Positions 1-8,246 of a DNA stretch of 64,000 bases are shown here, piece after piece. The stretch's first letter is position 1, and every line of letters starts with the position of its first letter. The position numbers and the translations under genes were made by a program. Where the stretch lies: NCBI RefSeq assembly GCF_025359345.1, contig NZ_JANYGQ010000036.1:248001-312000 (forward strand). Reading direction: 5' to 3'. This DNA comes from Mucilaginibacter sp. Its GTDB lineage: Bacteria > Bacteroidota > Bacteroidia > Sphingobacteriales > Sphingobacteriaceae. The notes beneath the pieces are model-generated. The model worked only from the letters and a program-made list of their open reading frames with translations. It had not been told where the DNA came from and made no database searches.

Positions 1-2
1 GT

Positions 3-707
3 GAGCAGGGCGGCAACTCAGAGTTTCTGCGGGCGAGGGATCAGGTAGTTAAGGGTTCCGGGGCGATATCGGCGAGAGCGGAATCTGGAAGGGAGGGAGG
101 CGCCGGCGGGAGTGACGTTACCTTAGTAAAGGCTGGGTTTGTAGGTGAACCAACCAGGGGCAGCCGCTATTTGTATGAAGATTGGGTGCCGGGTTTTGGG
201 ATTAATAAAGAAGATGGCCTTGTTGTTGAAAAAACCAACATGTATAACTATGATAAAATTGGCGGCGACATATTGTTTACCAACGATGGCAAATCAATGG
301 CGAAAGTATCAACAAGCCAGCTAAAGAGCTTTACATTATATGATAAAAAGGGCCACGCCCACCTTTACGAAAATGCCCCGGAAATAAACGACAAGCCTTT
401 TGTTGAAGTTTTGCTTAAAACCCCCAAATATATCATCTACAAAAGAGTAGATACCAAACTAAGCAAAGCCGACTATCATACTGATGGTGTGCTTGAAATG
501 GGGCACAGGTATGATGAATACCAGGATATAGACCGTTATTTCTTTGTGAACACAGCCGAAAATAAGCCGCATAAAATATCCCTCAAAAAAAGTGTGCTTA
601 AAAACCTGATGGGTGGCGATGCCGATGCATTTATTACAGCGCAAGGCTCACGGGATGTTGACGAGGAGTATGTTAAGGATTTAGGGGCGAGTTTGAATAA
701 TAAGTAA
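3..707 (+). CDS. Unknown protein, 5' end outside the window
   Basis: The reading frame is open from the first bases of the window to a TAA at 707, so this is the C-terminal 234 codons of a longer protein. The first 45 codons are rich in Gly, Arg, Ser and Glu and look like a linker. From about base 159 the sequence becomes an ordinary soluble mixed alpha/beta protein (GSRYLYEDWVPGFGI and on). No membrane segment or catalytic motif is visible and I do not recognise the family. An internal TTG at 171 could act as a start, but the open frame upstream makes a truncated gene more likely. A strong hairpin terminator follows 21 bases after the stop. Confidence 0.6.
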   Translation, partial: EQGGNSEFLRARDQVVKGSGAISARAESGREGGAGGSDVTLVKAGFVGEPTRGSRYLYEDWVPGFGINKEDGLVVEKTNMYNYDKIGGDILFTNDGKSMAKVSTSQLKSFTLYDKKGHAHLYENAPEINDKPFVEVLLKTPKYIIYKRVDTKLSKADYHTDGVLEMGHRYDEYQDIDRYFFVNTAENKPHKISLKKSVLKNLMGGDADAFITAQGSRDVDEEYVKDLGASLNNK

Positions 708-727
708 ACAGCTCTGAAATATAATAG

Positions 728-757
728 AGAAGCCGGGCAAAAGTCCGGCTTCTTTGT
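728..757. terminator. Bidirectional hairpin terminator
   Basis: AGAAGCCGG and CCGGCTTCT form a perfect 9-bp stem with an 8-nt loop, followed by TTTG. It lies between the convergent ends of the partial first gene and the doxX-like gene and can serve both. Confidence 0.75.
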
Positions 758-773
758 TATTGATTAAGTTCAA

Positions 774-1178
774 TTATCGCTTATCAACGCTATATTTTCC
801 AGGCCCTATAAAAAACAACCCGGCAAACGTAACGGCGTCCTCAATGGCGTGCGCTGCGTCGTCCAGTCCACCACTGTGCAGGTGCATAGCGATAGCTACA
901 CAAAGGTTAATAACAAGCACCAGGCAAACCGGCCTGAAGGCGAGGCCTAAAATTAGCAGTACGCCACCAATGGTTTCTGTTAATGCTGCTGCAAGCCCCC
1001 AAACAATGGGCAGGAAGTGGATGCCGACATAGCCCATAGCGCCGCCAAGCTCTTTCCACATTTTGGGTCCACCCATAAGTTTGGGGTACCCGTGCCAGAT
1101 AAACATAAGGCCAAGGCCAAGCCTGATAACAAGCAGGCCGAAATCTTTGTATTTTGCTAATTTGCTGAATAGTGCCAT
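774..1178 (-). CDS. DoxX family membrane protein
   Basis: A 134-residue protein with the DoxX pattern: an amphipathic start (MALFSKLAKYKDFG), then a first helix with RLGLGLMFIWHGYPKLMGG, and three further hydrophobic segments, the last one at FAGLFFIGPGKYS. DoxX proteins are small four-helix inner-membrane proteins, sometimes linked to thiol or redox homeostasis; the substrate is unknown. The start at 1178 is preferred to an ATG further upstream because it gives the usual family length and puts the hydrophobic core at the right place. The next gene on the same strand ends 95 bases upstream, so co-transcription with the carboxypeptidase is possible. Confidence 0.8.
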   Translation of the reverse strand: MALFSKLAKYKDFGLLVIRLGLGLMFIWHGYPKLMGGPKMWKELGGAMGYVGIHFLPIVWGLAAALTETIGGVLLILGLAFRPVCLVLVINLCVAIAMHLHSGGLDDAAHAIEDAVTFAGLFFIGPGKYSVDKR

Positions 1179-1273
1179 TGATTGGAGATTAGGGATTAGT
1201 TTGATATAAGTTATTAACCAGTTTCTCAAAGAGTGAACATGGCGCAAGTTAAATGTTTATGAAAAATTTTATG

Positions 1274-2221
1274 CTAACTGTAAGAGATATTTGCCCCGCT
1301 TTTGGTGACGGACAGGTGCAATAGTTTGCCTAACACCAGGCTGCAGTTATCGGGCACATGCCCTGCGGGGAAATCAAAGCATACCGGGTAATCGTAGTCT
1401 TTTACCACTTCCATTACAATTTCGGGTACTGTTTGCCCAAAGGGGATATCGTTGTCCTTCACATCGGTAAAGCCGCCTACAATGAGGCCATTTAGCTTTG
1501 CCAGCTTACCCGCCCGCTTAAGGGCGCGCAGCATACGGTCGATGCTGTATAGATATTCGCTTACGTCTTCTATAAACAATATTTTGCCCGTATAATCCAT
1601 GTCTGAAACGGAACCGGATAACGAAAGCAGCAGCGATAAATTCCCGCCTATCAGCAATCCTTCGCCCTCGCCGTGCCGGTTTAAAGCATGTGGTTCAAGT
1701 TGGTAGCTTATTGCTTCACCGAACAAGGCCTTTCGTAACGTATCTAATGAACGTTTGGAAGCATCAGGGATGGTCATGGGCATTTGTCCGTGGATGCTAG
1801 GCGCATTAAAATTGGCAAACAAATGGGCGTGCAGCAAAGTGATATCGCTAAAACCGACCACCCATTTGGGGTGTGTAGCAAAGCGGCTAAAATCAACCAT
1901 ATCAATCATCCTAACCGTTCCATAACCGCCGCGGGCGGCAATGATGGCCTTTATGCTGTCGTCATCAATAAAACGCTGAAAATCCTTTGCCCTGAACTCG
2001 TCATCGCCGGCGAATTGGTGCCAGGACGCATTTACGGTATCGCCAAGCACCACTTCCAATCCCCATGATTGAAGCAGATTGATGGCATCCGTCATCGGGT
2101 TAGGCAGTTTTTTTGCCGGGCAGGTGACGGCAATTTTGTCGCCCGCCTTTAGGTATGGCGGGTTAGTCCGAAAGTCAGTAAAGTCCGAAAGTCCGGAAGA
2201 AGTTGCAGTTGTATCCATCAT
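1274..2221 (-). CDS. LD-carboxypeptidase, peptidase family S66
   Basis: The S66 family (LdcA/MccF) cuts L,D-tetrapeptides of peptidoglycan during recycling, normally in the cytoplasm. Conserved blocks are visible in order: PPYLKAGDKIAVTCPA at the N-terminus, AARGGYG, the nucleophile serine in VVGFSDIT, the acidic residue in LFIEDVSE, and the histidine in FPAGH near the C-terminus, consistent with the Ser-Glu-His triad. The start at 2221 (MMDTT) is the first Met before the conserved block that does not run far into the metG promoter region. The codons between this Met and PPYLK lie inside one arm of an inverted repeat, so the N-terminal 20 residues look added. The gene is divergent from metG. 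Confidence 0.85.
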   Translation of the reverse strand: MMDTTATSSGLSDFTDFRTNPPYLKAGDKIAVTCPAKKLPNPMTDAINLLQSWGLEVVLGDTVNASWHQFAGDDEFRAKDFQRFIDDDSIKAIIAARGGYGTVRMIDMVDFSRFATHPKWVVGFSDITLLHAHLFANFNAPSIHGQMPMTIPDASKRSLDTLRKALFGEAISYQLEPHALNRHGEGEGLLIGGNLSLLLSLSGSVSDMDYTGKILFIEDVSEYLYSIDRMLRALKRAGKLAKLNGLIVGGFTDVKDNDIPFGQTVPEIVMEVVKDYDYPVCFDFPAGHVPDNCSLVLGKLLHLSVTKSGANISYS

Positions 2222-2328
2222 AAAATCGCTGCCGGCAAGGTACGCAAAATCTAAAAACTTTCTGTCTTCGGCGCCTCTAACCCCTTTTTGTCTTCGGACT
2301 TTACCGACTTTTCCGACTTTCCGGACTA
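2165..2328. repeat. Imperfect inverted repeat between ldc-like gene and metG
   Basis: Arm 1 (2165-2199) begins AGTCCGAAAGTC. Arm 2 (2290-2328), read on the other strand, begins AGTCCGGAAAGTC. Both consist of degenerate tandem copies of an AAGTCCG-type unit and end in GGAAGA or GAAGAC. About 90 bases separate them. Arm 1 lies inside the first codons of the carboxypeptidase gene and arm 2 ends just before the metG promoter. It looks like a small interspersed repeat element; no transposase is present. Confidence 0.6.
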
Positions 2329-2333
2329 AAACG

Positions 2334-2341
2334 GTATCTTT
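2334..2341 (+). promoter_or_regulatory. metG promoter, -7 box
   Basis: TATCTTTG fits the Bacteroidota -7 consensus TAnnTTTG. The metG ATG begins 8 bases downstream, which would give an almost leaderless transcript. No clear TTG -33 box is seen because the inverted repeat occupies that position. Confidence 0.55.
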
Positions 2342-2349
2342 GCCCCATA

Positions 2350-4419
2350 ATGTCACAATTGAATAAATTTAAACGGTTTACAGTCACTTCGGCGCTACCT
2401 TATGCAAATGGGCCGCTGCATATTGGCCACCTGGCGGGTGCATATTTGCCTGCCGATATTTTTGTGCGCTACCTGCGCCTCCAAAAAAAGGATGTGGTGT
2501 ATATATGCGGCTCCGACGAGCATGGCGCTGCCATTACCATAAAGGCCAAAAAGGAAGACACTACCCCGCAGGCAATCATTGATAAATATCATCACCAGAT
2601 AAAAACCAGTTTTGAAGAGTTTGGGGTATCGTTTGATATTTATCACCGTACCTCGTCGCCCATACATCATGATCTTTCGCAGGAGTTTTTCCTGAACTTA
2701 TACGAGAAGGATGAGTTTATAGAGAAATTTTCGGAACAATATTTTGATGAGGATTACCAGCAGTTTTTAGCCGACCGCTACATCATTGGTACCTGCCCCA
2801 ATTGCAGCAACCCCAATGCATACGGCGATCAATGCGAAAACTGTGGAACATCGCTAAATCCTACAGATCTTATAAACCCCATATCAACCTTAAGTGGTAA
2901 GCCTCCGGTATTAAAACTTACCAAGCACTGGTTTTTGCCGTTGGATAAATATCAGCCCTGGCTGGAGCAGTGGATTGAAACCAAGGAAGACGAATGGAAG
3001 GTAAATGTATACGGTCAATGCAAGTCCTGGTTGAAATCGGGCCTGCAACCCCGCTCCATGACACGCGACCTCGACTGGGGTATCGATGTGCCGCTGGAAG
3101 AAGCAAAAGGCAAAAAGCTTTATGTGTGGATGGATGCGCCGATTGGCTACATATCGGCCACCAAACAATGGGCTATAGATAACGGCAAAGACTGGAAATT
3201 ATACTGGAAAAAACAGGAGAATGAGGCTGACGAAGCTTGCCTGCTGCATTTTATAGGCAAGGATAACATTGTATTCCACTGTATTATTTTCCCATCGATA
3301 CTGCATGCGCATGGCGAATATATTTTGCCTCAGAATGTGCCTGCCAACGAGTTTTTGAACCTGGAGGGTGATAAACTTTCAACCTCGCGTAACCATGCGG
3401 TTTGGCTGCACGAATATCTGGAAGAATTCCCTGGTAAACAGGACGAACTGCGTTATGTGCTAACCTCGATACTGCCCGAAACCAGCGACAGCGAATTTAC
3501 CTGGAAAGATTACCAGGCGCGAGTTAATAATGAGTTGGCAGATATTTTAGGCAACTATGTTAACCGTATAATGGTATTGATGCACAAATACTACGATGGA
3601 AAATTAGAACATGAAACCGGTAAAATAGTACTAACGGACAAAAGTGTCAATACGGAGATCGGAAGGCTGTACGACGAAATACAGGTAAATCTTGAAGCAT
3701 ACAGGTTCAGGGCAGCATTGCAAAGTGTAATGAATATGGCTCGTTTGGGTAACGGTTATTTAACCGAGCAGGAACCATGGAAGAAGATAAAAACAGATCC
3801 GGGGCAGGCTAAGGAGGCATTGCACAATGGTTTGGTACTAATGGGACATTTGGCGGCCTGTTTACAGCCGTTTTTACCCGCTACGGTAAGGAAGATGGTG
3901 GAAATGCTAAACATTCCATTTAGTGCAATAGCAATGGATGCTGAAATGGCTTTTACAAGCGGCCATCAGCTAAATAAGCCGGTTATACTGTTTGAAAAGG
4001 TTGAGGACGAAGTGATAGAAAAACAGTTGCAAAAACTGGCAGATAAAAAAGCTGCGACAGCACCAACACAACCGGCAATTGTACCTGCAAAGGAAAATAT
4101 TAACTACGAATCCTTCGCTACGATGGATATCCGCACAGGTACCATTGTGACTGCTGAAAAAGTAGCCAAAACAAAAAAACTGCTAAAGTTAAGCATCGAT
4201 ACAGGTCTCGACACACGCACCATCGTATCCGGCATTGCCGAATATTTTGAACCCGAAGCCATAATCGGCCAAAAGGTAAGTGTGCTGGTAAACCTGGAAC
4301 CCAGGGAGATCAAAGGCATCCTGTCGCAAGGTATGATACTGATGGCAGAAAGCGCTGACGGGAAGTTAAGCTTTGTTGTGCCGGGTGGGGATATTCATGA
4401 TGGGTCGGTGATACGATAA
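2350..4419 (+). CDS. metG: Methionine--tRNA ligase with C-terminal tRNA-binding domain
   Basis: Class I aminoacyl-tRNA synthetase that charges initiator and elongator tRNA-Met in the cytoplasm. The HIGH motif is at residues 24-27. A CPNC...CENC zinc knuckle lies at about residues 148-170. The KMSKS loop appears as DKLSTSR near residue 341. The anticodon-binding helical domain follows, and from about residue 587 (FATMDIRTGTIV) there is a Trbp111-type OB-fold that binds tRNA and dimerises. The length of 689 residues is normal for the long bacterial form. The start is fixed by the TATCTTTG box just upstream. Confidence 0.97.
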   Translation: MSQLNKFKRFTVTSALPYANGPLHIGHLAGAYLPADIFVRYLRLQKKDVVYICGSDEHGAAITIKAKKEDTTPQAIIDKYHHQIKTSFEEFGVSFDIYHRTSSPIHHDLSQEFFLNLYEKDEFIEKFSEQYFDEDYQQFLADRYIIGTCPNCSNPNAYGDQCENCGTSLNPTDLINPISTLSGKPPVLKLTKHWFLPLDKYQPWLEQWIETKEDEWKVNVYGQCKSWLKSGLQPRSMTRDLDWGIDVPLEEAKGKKLYVWMDAPIGYISATKQWAIDNGKDWKLYWKKQENEADEACLLHFIGKDNIVFHCIIFPSILHAHGEYILPQNVPANEFLNLEGDKLSTSRNHAVWLHEYLEEFPGKQDELRYVLTSILPETSDSEFTWKDYQARVNNELADILGNYVNRIMVLMHKYYDGKLEHETGKIVLTDKSVNTEIGRLYDEIQVNLEAYRFRAALQSVMNMARLGNGYLTEQEPWKKIKTDPGQAKEALHNGLVLMGHLAACLQPFLPATVRKMVEMLNIPFSAIAMDAEMAFTSGHQLNKPVILFEKVEDEVIEKQLQKLADKKAATAPTQPAIVPAKENINYESFATMDIRTGTIVTAEKVAKTKKLLKLSIDTGLDTRTIVSGIAEYFEPEAIIGQKVSVLVNLEPREIKGILSQGMILMAESADGKLSFVVPGGDIHDGSVIR

Positions 4420-4440
4420 GCGAATTGGAAACAAAGGGTT

Positions 4441-4470
4441 TTGACAAATCATCTATAATTCGCACCTTTG
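4441..4470 (+). promoter_or_regulatory. Probable tRNA-Arg promoter
   Basis: TTG at 4441-4443 is followed after 19 bases by CACCTTTG (4463-4470), close to the Bacteroidota TTG-N19-TAnnTTTG form. It lies about 60 bases upstream of the tRNA. Confidence 0.5.
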
Positions 4471-4533
4471 CACAAATTCAGGAACCGGTAAGGTAAATCC
4501 GAAATCAACCATCCGAATTCCGAAATAAAAACA

Positions 4534-4605
4534 GGTCCCGTAGTTCAACGGATAGAATAGGAGTTTCCTAAACTCTAGATATGAGTTCGATTCTCGTCGG
4601 GACCA
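4534..4605 (+). tRNA. tRNA-Arg, anticodon CCT
   Basis: All arms fold. The acceptor stem GGTCCCG pairs with CGGGACC. The anticodon stem GGAGT/ACTCT encloses the loop TTCCTAA, giving anticodon CCT (reads AGG). The T-arm ATGAG-TTCGATT-CTCGT is complete. The CCA end is not encoded. The 3' half is the integration site for the tandem elements that follow: its last 16-20 bases recur at 24.7 and 60.9 kb without the rest of the tRNA. Confidence 0.93.
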
Positions 4606-4607
4606 CA
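4590..4607 (+). other. attL core of element A, in the tRNA-Arg 3' end
   Basis: ATTCTCGTCGGGACCACA is identical to 24717-24734, and its first 17 bases are identical to 60928-60944. As the tRNA copy is complete, integration restored the tRNA 3' end, as is usual for tRNA-targeting tyrosine recombinases. Confidence 0.85.
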
Positions 4608-4630
4608 AAAATCAATATCAAAACATGATA

Positions 4631-4670
4631 AAAGCCTGCAAATCAAATGATTGCAGGCTTTTGTTTTTTG
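4631..4670 (+). terminator. Terminator after tRNA-Arg, conserved at element ends
   Basis: AAAAGCCTGCAA and TTGCAGGCTTTT form a 12-bp stem with a 9-nt loop, followed by a T-rich tract. Closely related hairpins follow the other two cores at 24757 and 61111, so it belongs to the element end and not to the tRNA. Confidence 0.8.
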
Positions 4671-4709
4671 GTCAAAACACCAAAATATGCACCAAATCAC
4701 GTTAAAAAA

Positions 4710-4727
4710 GTGAGTAATTCGGTGAGT
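4710..4727 (+). repeat. Arm-type repeat, left end of element A
   Basis: GTGAGTAATTCGGTGAGT is repeated exactly at 24643-24660 near the right core of the same element. An inverted relative (ACTCACC) is at about 4747. The arrangement core, arm repeat, integrase fits the arm-type binding sites of an IntDOT/lambda-like recombinase; this role is inferred. Confidence 0.65.
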
Positions 4728-4802
4728 ATCAAAAAGCAAAGTTACTACTCACCAAAAAAGCTGTAAATTATTGACTACCAGCCAGTTCAATAATTGAACA
4801 TC

Positions 4803-4833
4803 TTGATATCTATTACTTGCAAGCATACATTTG
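4803..4833 (+). promoter_or_regulatory. Promoter of the element A integrase
   Basis: TTG (4803-4805), a 20-base spacer and TACATTTG (4826-4833) match the Bacteroidota consensus. The same CATCTTGAT block precedes the integrases of elements B and C. Because the -7 box covers 4831-4833, a TTG start there is excluded and the ATG at 4858 is used. Confidence 0.75.
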
Positions 4834-4857
4834 TTTAACTTTTTAATGCTTGTAATC

Positions 4858-6075
4858 ATGAAAACTAATTTCAATCTGCTCTTTTATTTAAAGAAACAAA
4901 AAGCTTACGTATCAGGTACTATGCCTGTTTATATGCGTATTACCGTTAATGGGAAACGTTCCGAGGTGTCTGCCGGGCGGGATTGTGAGCCGTCAGGGTG
5001 GAATAACCACTCCGGGCGGGGCATTGGCACTAAATCGGAAGTAAGGGCTTTAAACAGTTACTTAGACACCCTGCAAGCCAAAGTGATGAACGCCCACCAG
5101 CAACTAATTGGCGCATGTGAAAGTATTACCGCCGACAGGTTACGTAATCAATTTATTGGCCGTGCAGAAAAACCCTACTATATAGTAGCGTTATTTAATG
5201 AGCACAACGAACAGGTAAAAGCATTAATTGGCAATGGCTTTGTAGCCAACACCCTTAAAAGTTATCGCAGTTCCTATAAGCACTTATCGTTGTTTGTGCA
5301 GCATCAATATGGCATAGCTGATATGGATGTTAAAAGTTTGAACCATGCCTTTATCGTCAATTATGAATTTTACCTAAAAACGGTATGCAAATGCAGCGGG
5401 GTATCTGCCGCTAAATATGTAAAGCACCTAAAAAAGATCGTTAACAATTGTTTAGCTAACAAATGGTTAAGTGATAATCCATTTATCAATTACAGATCAA
5501 AGGCCAAGGCGAAAGAAAAGGAGTTCTTAATGCAGGATGAATTGGAAGCCATAGTGATTAAGGGGATTACTATTGAAAGACTGATACAGGTGCGGGATAT
5601 ATTTATATTTTGCTGTTATACCGGCTTATGTTATGCAGATGTGCAGAAATTACAACGCCACCAAATTGCCAAAGGTGTTGACGGTGAACAATGGATATTT
5701 ACAACAAGACAAAAAACAGATACCAGTTCAAGAATACCGTTATTAGCCATAGCCGCCGACATTGTAAACAAGTATGCCGATCACCCGCAATGCGTAAATA
5801 AGAACCTTGTTTTGCCCGTTTTGAGCAATCAACGGATGAACAGCTACTTGAAGGAAATTGCTGATATATGCGGCATTACCAAAACACTCACATTTCACAT
5901 GGCCCGGCACACATTCGCTACAACGGTAACTTTATCCAATGGTGTACCTATTGAAAGCGTTAGCAAGATGTTAGGCCACACCAATATTAAAACCACACAA
6001 CACTATGCAAAGGTTTTGGATTTGAAAGTGAGCAAGGATATGGCTTTGCTAAGGCGAAAATTTGCTAATGAATAA
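4858..6075 (+). CDS. Tyrosine recombinase / integrase of element A
   Basis: A 405-residue Bacteroidota-type phage integrase: N-terminal arm-binding domain (NFNLLFYLKKQK, then PVYMRITVNGKRSEVS), a SAM-like core-binding domain around residues 105-200, and a C-terminal catalytic domain. HMARH with the HxxR pair is near residue 348, LGHTNIKTTQHY carries the nucleophile Tyr near residue 383. The usual first catalytic Arg is replaced (YTGLCYADV), as is known for IntDOT-like enzymes. It is expected to integrate and excise element A at the 3' end of tRNA-Arg. This is the only complete one of the three integrases in the window. Confidence 0.92.
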   Translation: MKTNFNLLFYLKKQKAYVSGTMPVYMRITVNGKRSEVSAGRDCEPSGWNNHSGRGIGTKSEVRALNSYLDTLQAKVMNAHQQLIGACESITADRLRNQFIGRAEKPYYIVALFNEHNEQVKALIGNGFVANTLKSYRSSYKHLSLFVQHQYGIADMDVKSLNHAFIVNYEFYLKTVCKCSGVSAAKYVKHLKKIVNNCLANKWLSDNPFINYRSKAKAKEKEFLMQDELEAIVIKGITIERLIQVRDIFIFCCYTGLCYADVQKLQRHQIAKGVDGEQWIFTTRQKTDTSSRIPLLAIAADIVNKYADHPQCVNKNLVLPVLSNQRMNSYLKEIADICGITKTLTFHMARHTFATTVTLSNGVPIESVSKMLGHTNIKTTQHYAKVLDLKVSKDMALLRRKFANE

Positions 6076-6094
6076 ACTACTCAAAAACTTGAGG

Positions 6095-6107
6095 TCGCAA
6101 TTTGCGA
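6095..6107. promoter_or_regulatory. Palindrome upstream of the ORF6N gene
   Basis: TCGCAATTTGCGA is a perfect inverted repeat 40 bases before the ORF6N start. With its flanks (AGGTCGCAATTTGCGATCT) it resembles a larger palindrome inside the gene at 6345-6375, so both may bind the same protein. Confidence 0.5.
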
Positions 6108-6146
6108 TCTTAAGTTAATTTAAGACAAATTAAAACCATCCAAATT

Positions 6147-6683
6147 ATGGAAGAGAAAGCACTAATACCCGATGAAATAGTAATGAACCAAATATATTAC
6201 ATAAGGGGTCAAAAAGTCATGTTAGATCGTGACCTGGCTAAACTATACCAAGTAGAAACAAAGGTTTTGAAACAGTCTGTAAAACGTAATATCGCAAGGT
6301 TCCCCGAGGATTTTATGTTTGAAATGAGTAAAGAGGAATTTCAAATTTGGAGGTCACAATTTGTGACCTCCAAATCAGACCAACAGGGTTTAAGGTATAT
6401 GCCTTTTTGTTTTACCGAACAGGGAGTGGCTATGTTATCCAGCGTTTTAAACAGCGAACGGGCTATAAATGTCAACATACAGATCATTCGCATTTTTACC
6501 AAACTGCGGAAAATGCTGTTTGATAATACTGATTTACGGTTGGAGGTGGAAAAAATAAAATCAAAGTTGGATAACCAGGATAAAAACATGGAAATCGTAT
6601 TCCGCTATTTGGATGAACTATTGGAAAAGAAAAATGAACCCAAACCGCGCAAAAGAATAGGGTATAAATCGGACGATCTGTAA
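6147..6683 (+). CDS. ORF6N (KilA-N-like) DNA-binding protein
   Basis: A 178-residue protein with the ORF6N domain common on Bacteroidota and phage mobile elements. The pattern runs IYYIRGQKVMLDRDLAKLYQVETKVLKQSVKRN, then FCFTEQGVAMLSSVLNSERA, then a C-terminal coiled coil (residues 130-165). The domain is thought to bind DNA; a precise role is not established. The gene stands 71 bases after the integrase and probably belongs to the mobility module. Its coding sequence contains a 31-bp perfect palindrome over codons for WRSQFVTSK, which resembles the palindrome before the gene. Confidence 0.85.
   Translation: MEEKALIPDEIVMNQIYYIRGQKVMLDRDLAKLYQVETKVLKQSVKRNIARFPEDFMFEMSKEEFQIWRSQFVTSKSDQQGLRYMPFCFTEQGVAMLSSVLNSERAINVNIQIIRIFTKLRKMLFDNTDLRLEVEKIKSKLDNQDKNMEIVFRYLDELLEKKNEPKPRKRIGYKSDDL
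6345..6375. repeat. 31-bp perfect palindrome within the ORF6N coding region
   Basis: Arm ATTTGGAGGTCACAA (6345-6359), centre T (6360) and arm TTGTGACCTCCAAAT (6361-6375) match over all 15 positions. The core AGGTCACAATTTGTGACCT differs from the upstream palindrome mainly by a symmetric A/G and T/C change. Confidence 0.85.
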
Positions 6684-6977
6684 GTGTTAAAAGTGAAGTA
6701 GTCGCCATTTCTTCACCGCGACAGCGAATTTAGCCCACAGGGATGAGCGCTGCCCCGGTGCAGCCCGCAAGCGGCTTCGGTGCGAAGCATCGGGCGGCGT
6801 TTTAGCCGCGTCCATTTTTGAAAAAAAATGGAGCAAGCGGAAGTTGGGCAGAGCCCTACTTTGCTTGCCCTACGCTTCGCTACGGGGGTTTAACTTATAC
6901 TCCAGGTATAAGTTGAGGCCCCACAACTATCAGCAAGACCGAAATAACCATAAGTCAACTTATAAGTACATACAAAA
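6684..6977. other. Non-coding mobilisation region, candidate oriT
   Basis: No convincing gene. A GC-rich, hairpin-rich stretch (6715-6890) lies directly before the mobilisation gene. AACTTATAC and GTATAAGTT form a 9-bp hairpin at 6891-6913, and AACTTATAA is repeated near 6957. Position and structure suggest an origin of transfer or an operator for the BfmA protein; both are inference. Confidence 0.4.
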
Positions 6978-7535
6978 ATGAGCACAAAAGACAATTATAG
7001 CAAAACGCTCCGTTTTTCAACGGAGACCGATGAAAAGCTTAGTAAACTTTCCCAAAAATTCAGCTTAAGCAAATTCCAGTTCTTTAACAAGATGGTAGAA
7101 TATTTTCACCGTACAAAAAAAGACCCATCAGATATTAATGATGAGGTACTTAAAAACACGCTCGTTAAAAATCATGACACCTATATCCGGTTCATCCGGG
7201 CGCAGGAAGAAAAAATACTAATCCCGGTCAAAACTGAAGTTGACCGCATGGTACAATCCCAAATCAAAATACTGGACTGCTTTAACGGGCAGGTATTGAA
7301 AGCTAATAGAGATTTACTGAATAACCAACAGGCACAGGTTGAGAAATCGGAGGAAATGCAGCAGCTGATGAAAACAATCGCGGAAAAACTGGAAACCAAA
7401 GAAAGTCTCAAACTCAAATTCCAATACATCCTAAACCAATATGCCAAAGCACGGGAAAATTTCGGCTTCACAACATCGGTTAAAGAAAAAGAGGAACTGG
7501 TACAGGAAGCCCGGCAAATGGTGGCTAAACTTTAA
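6978..7535 (+). CDS. BfmA/BtgA-family mobilisation protein
   Basis: A 185-residue protein with a ribbon-helix-helix-like N-terminus (YSKTLRFSTETDEKLSKLSQKFSLSKFQFFNKMVEYF) and the family block NTLVKNHDTYIRFIRAQEEKILIPVKTEVDR, then a long coiled coil. BfmA/BtgA proteins bind oriT of Bacteroides mobilisable transposons together with a relaxase. No relaxase gene follows: the expected partner is absent and replaced by degenerate sequence, so the element may be mobilised only in trans or may have lost transfer. Confidence 0.8.
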   Translation: MSTKDNYSKTLRFSTETDEKLSKLSQKFSLSKFQFFNKMVEYFHRTKKDPSDINDEVLKNTLVKNHDTYIRFIRAQEEKILIPVKTEVDRMVQSQIKILDCFNGQVLKANRDLLNNQQAQVEKSEEMQQLMKTIAEKLETKESLKLKFQYILNQYAKARENFGFTTSVKEKEELVQEARQMVAKL

Positions 7536-8156
7536 AATTCAAATCAATTTATATTATTATCGTCGGCAGAAAAATAATAAACTCCTATAAGCTTCGGTGA
7601 ATTATCTGCACCACACTGACTATGCCAAGCCGCATTGACACCAGTTATCTCAGCAGTTCCAGCCGCTTCATTCGTCCCTCATTCAGCCGCTTCACTGCAT
7701 TTTAAAAGACCGCGCGATTTGAGTGTCGCCTGCGCTCACTCAAACCACACGGACTTTTTGCCGCCACTTTATATTTTTAAGAAGCGTTTTCAATGTCCTT
7801 TTAAAAATCCCCCCAGGCTTTTTGGTTAGCAAATTTCTGAACAAGCCCTTTGACGTCAAGACCAGGGCCCTGCGGGTTTGCTGAAAAAAAACCTTCCTTG
7901 CTCGTTCCTCGCAAGCGTATTTTTTTTCGCAAAGTCTTGCCTTACAAAGGGCTTGTATTCAGGTGAGGTTGCTTAACAAAAAGCCAGGAGGCCCTGCCGA
8001 CTGACTTTAAAAAGAAAAGCAACCATGAAAACAGCAAACGGCAGAAGCCCACCACACACAGCCCAACAGCGGAGCGGACAGACCGCCTAGCCATTGCAAA
8101 ACACCCTATTAGGGCAATTACTGAATTTATTAAAATCATTCAAAAATTAGAAATTA
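7536..8156. other. Degenerate mobile-element sequence, no intact gene
   Basis: Alternating GC-rich and purine-rich stretches with only short overlapping frames on both strands. The base composition resembles the leader regions of Bacteroidota conjugative elements. This is where a relaxase would be expected after a BfmA-type gene; none is present. Confidence 0.5.
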
Positions 8157-8246
8157 TGAAAACCGCAGAAGTAAAAACAACAGGGATTAACAATAACAAA
8201 GTTGAAAGCAAGGCAAATAGTGCAGGTACCGATAACACACCATAAG
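8157..8246 (+). pseudogene. 29-codon frame, probable truncated mobile-element gene
   Basis: ATG at 8157 opens MKTAEVKTTG, a lysine- and asparagine-rich start, and stops after 29 codons at TAA 8246. A preceding A-rich leader looks like a genuine translation start. It may be the remaining N-terminus of a larger element gene (a ParB-like protein is one possibility), cut off where the nos cargo begins. Confidence 0.35.

Noticed and set aside
4631..4663. CRISPR-like interpretation of the AAAGCCTGCAA repeats at 4.6, 24.8 and 61.1 kb
   Set aside because: The copies are palindromic, over 20 kb apart, and each is followed by a T-run, so they are terminators of homologous element ends.
4831..4857. Upstream TTG start for the element A integrase
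   Set aside because: The TTG is part of the TACATTTG promoter box, so it would not lie in the transcript.
7635..8139. Short frames on both strands between the BfmA gene and the nos region
   Set aside because: Low-complexity composition and lack of start context; no conserved block seen.
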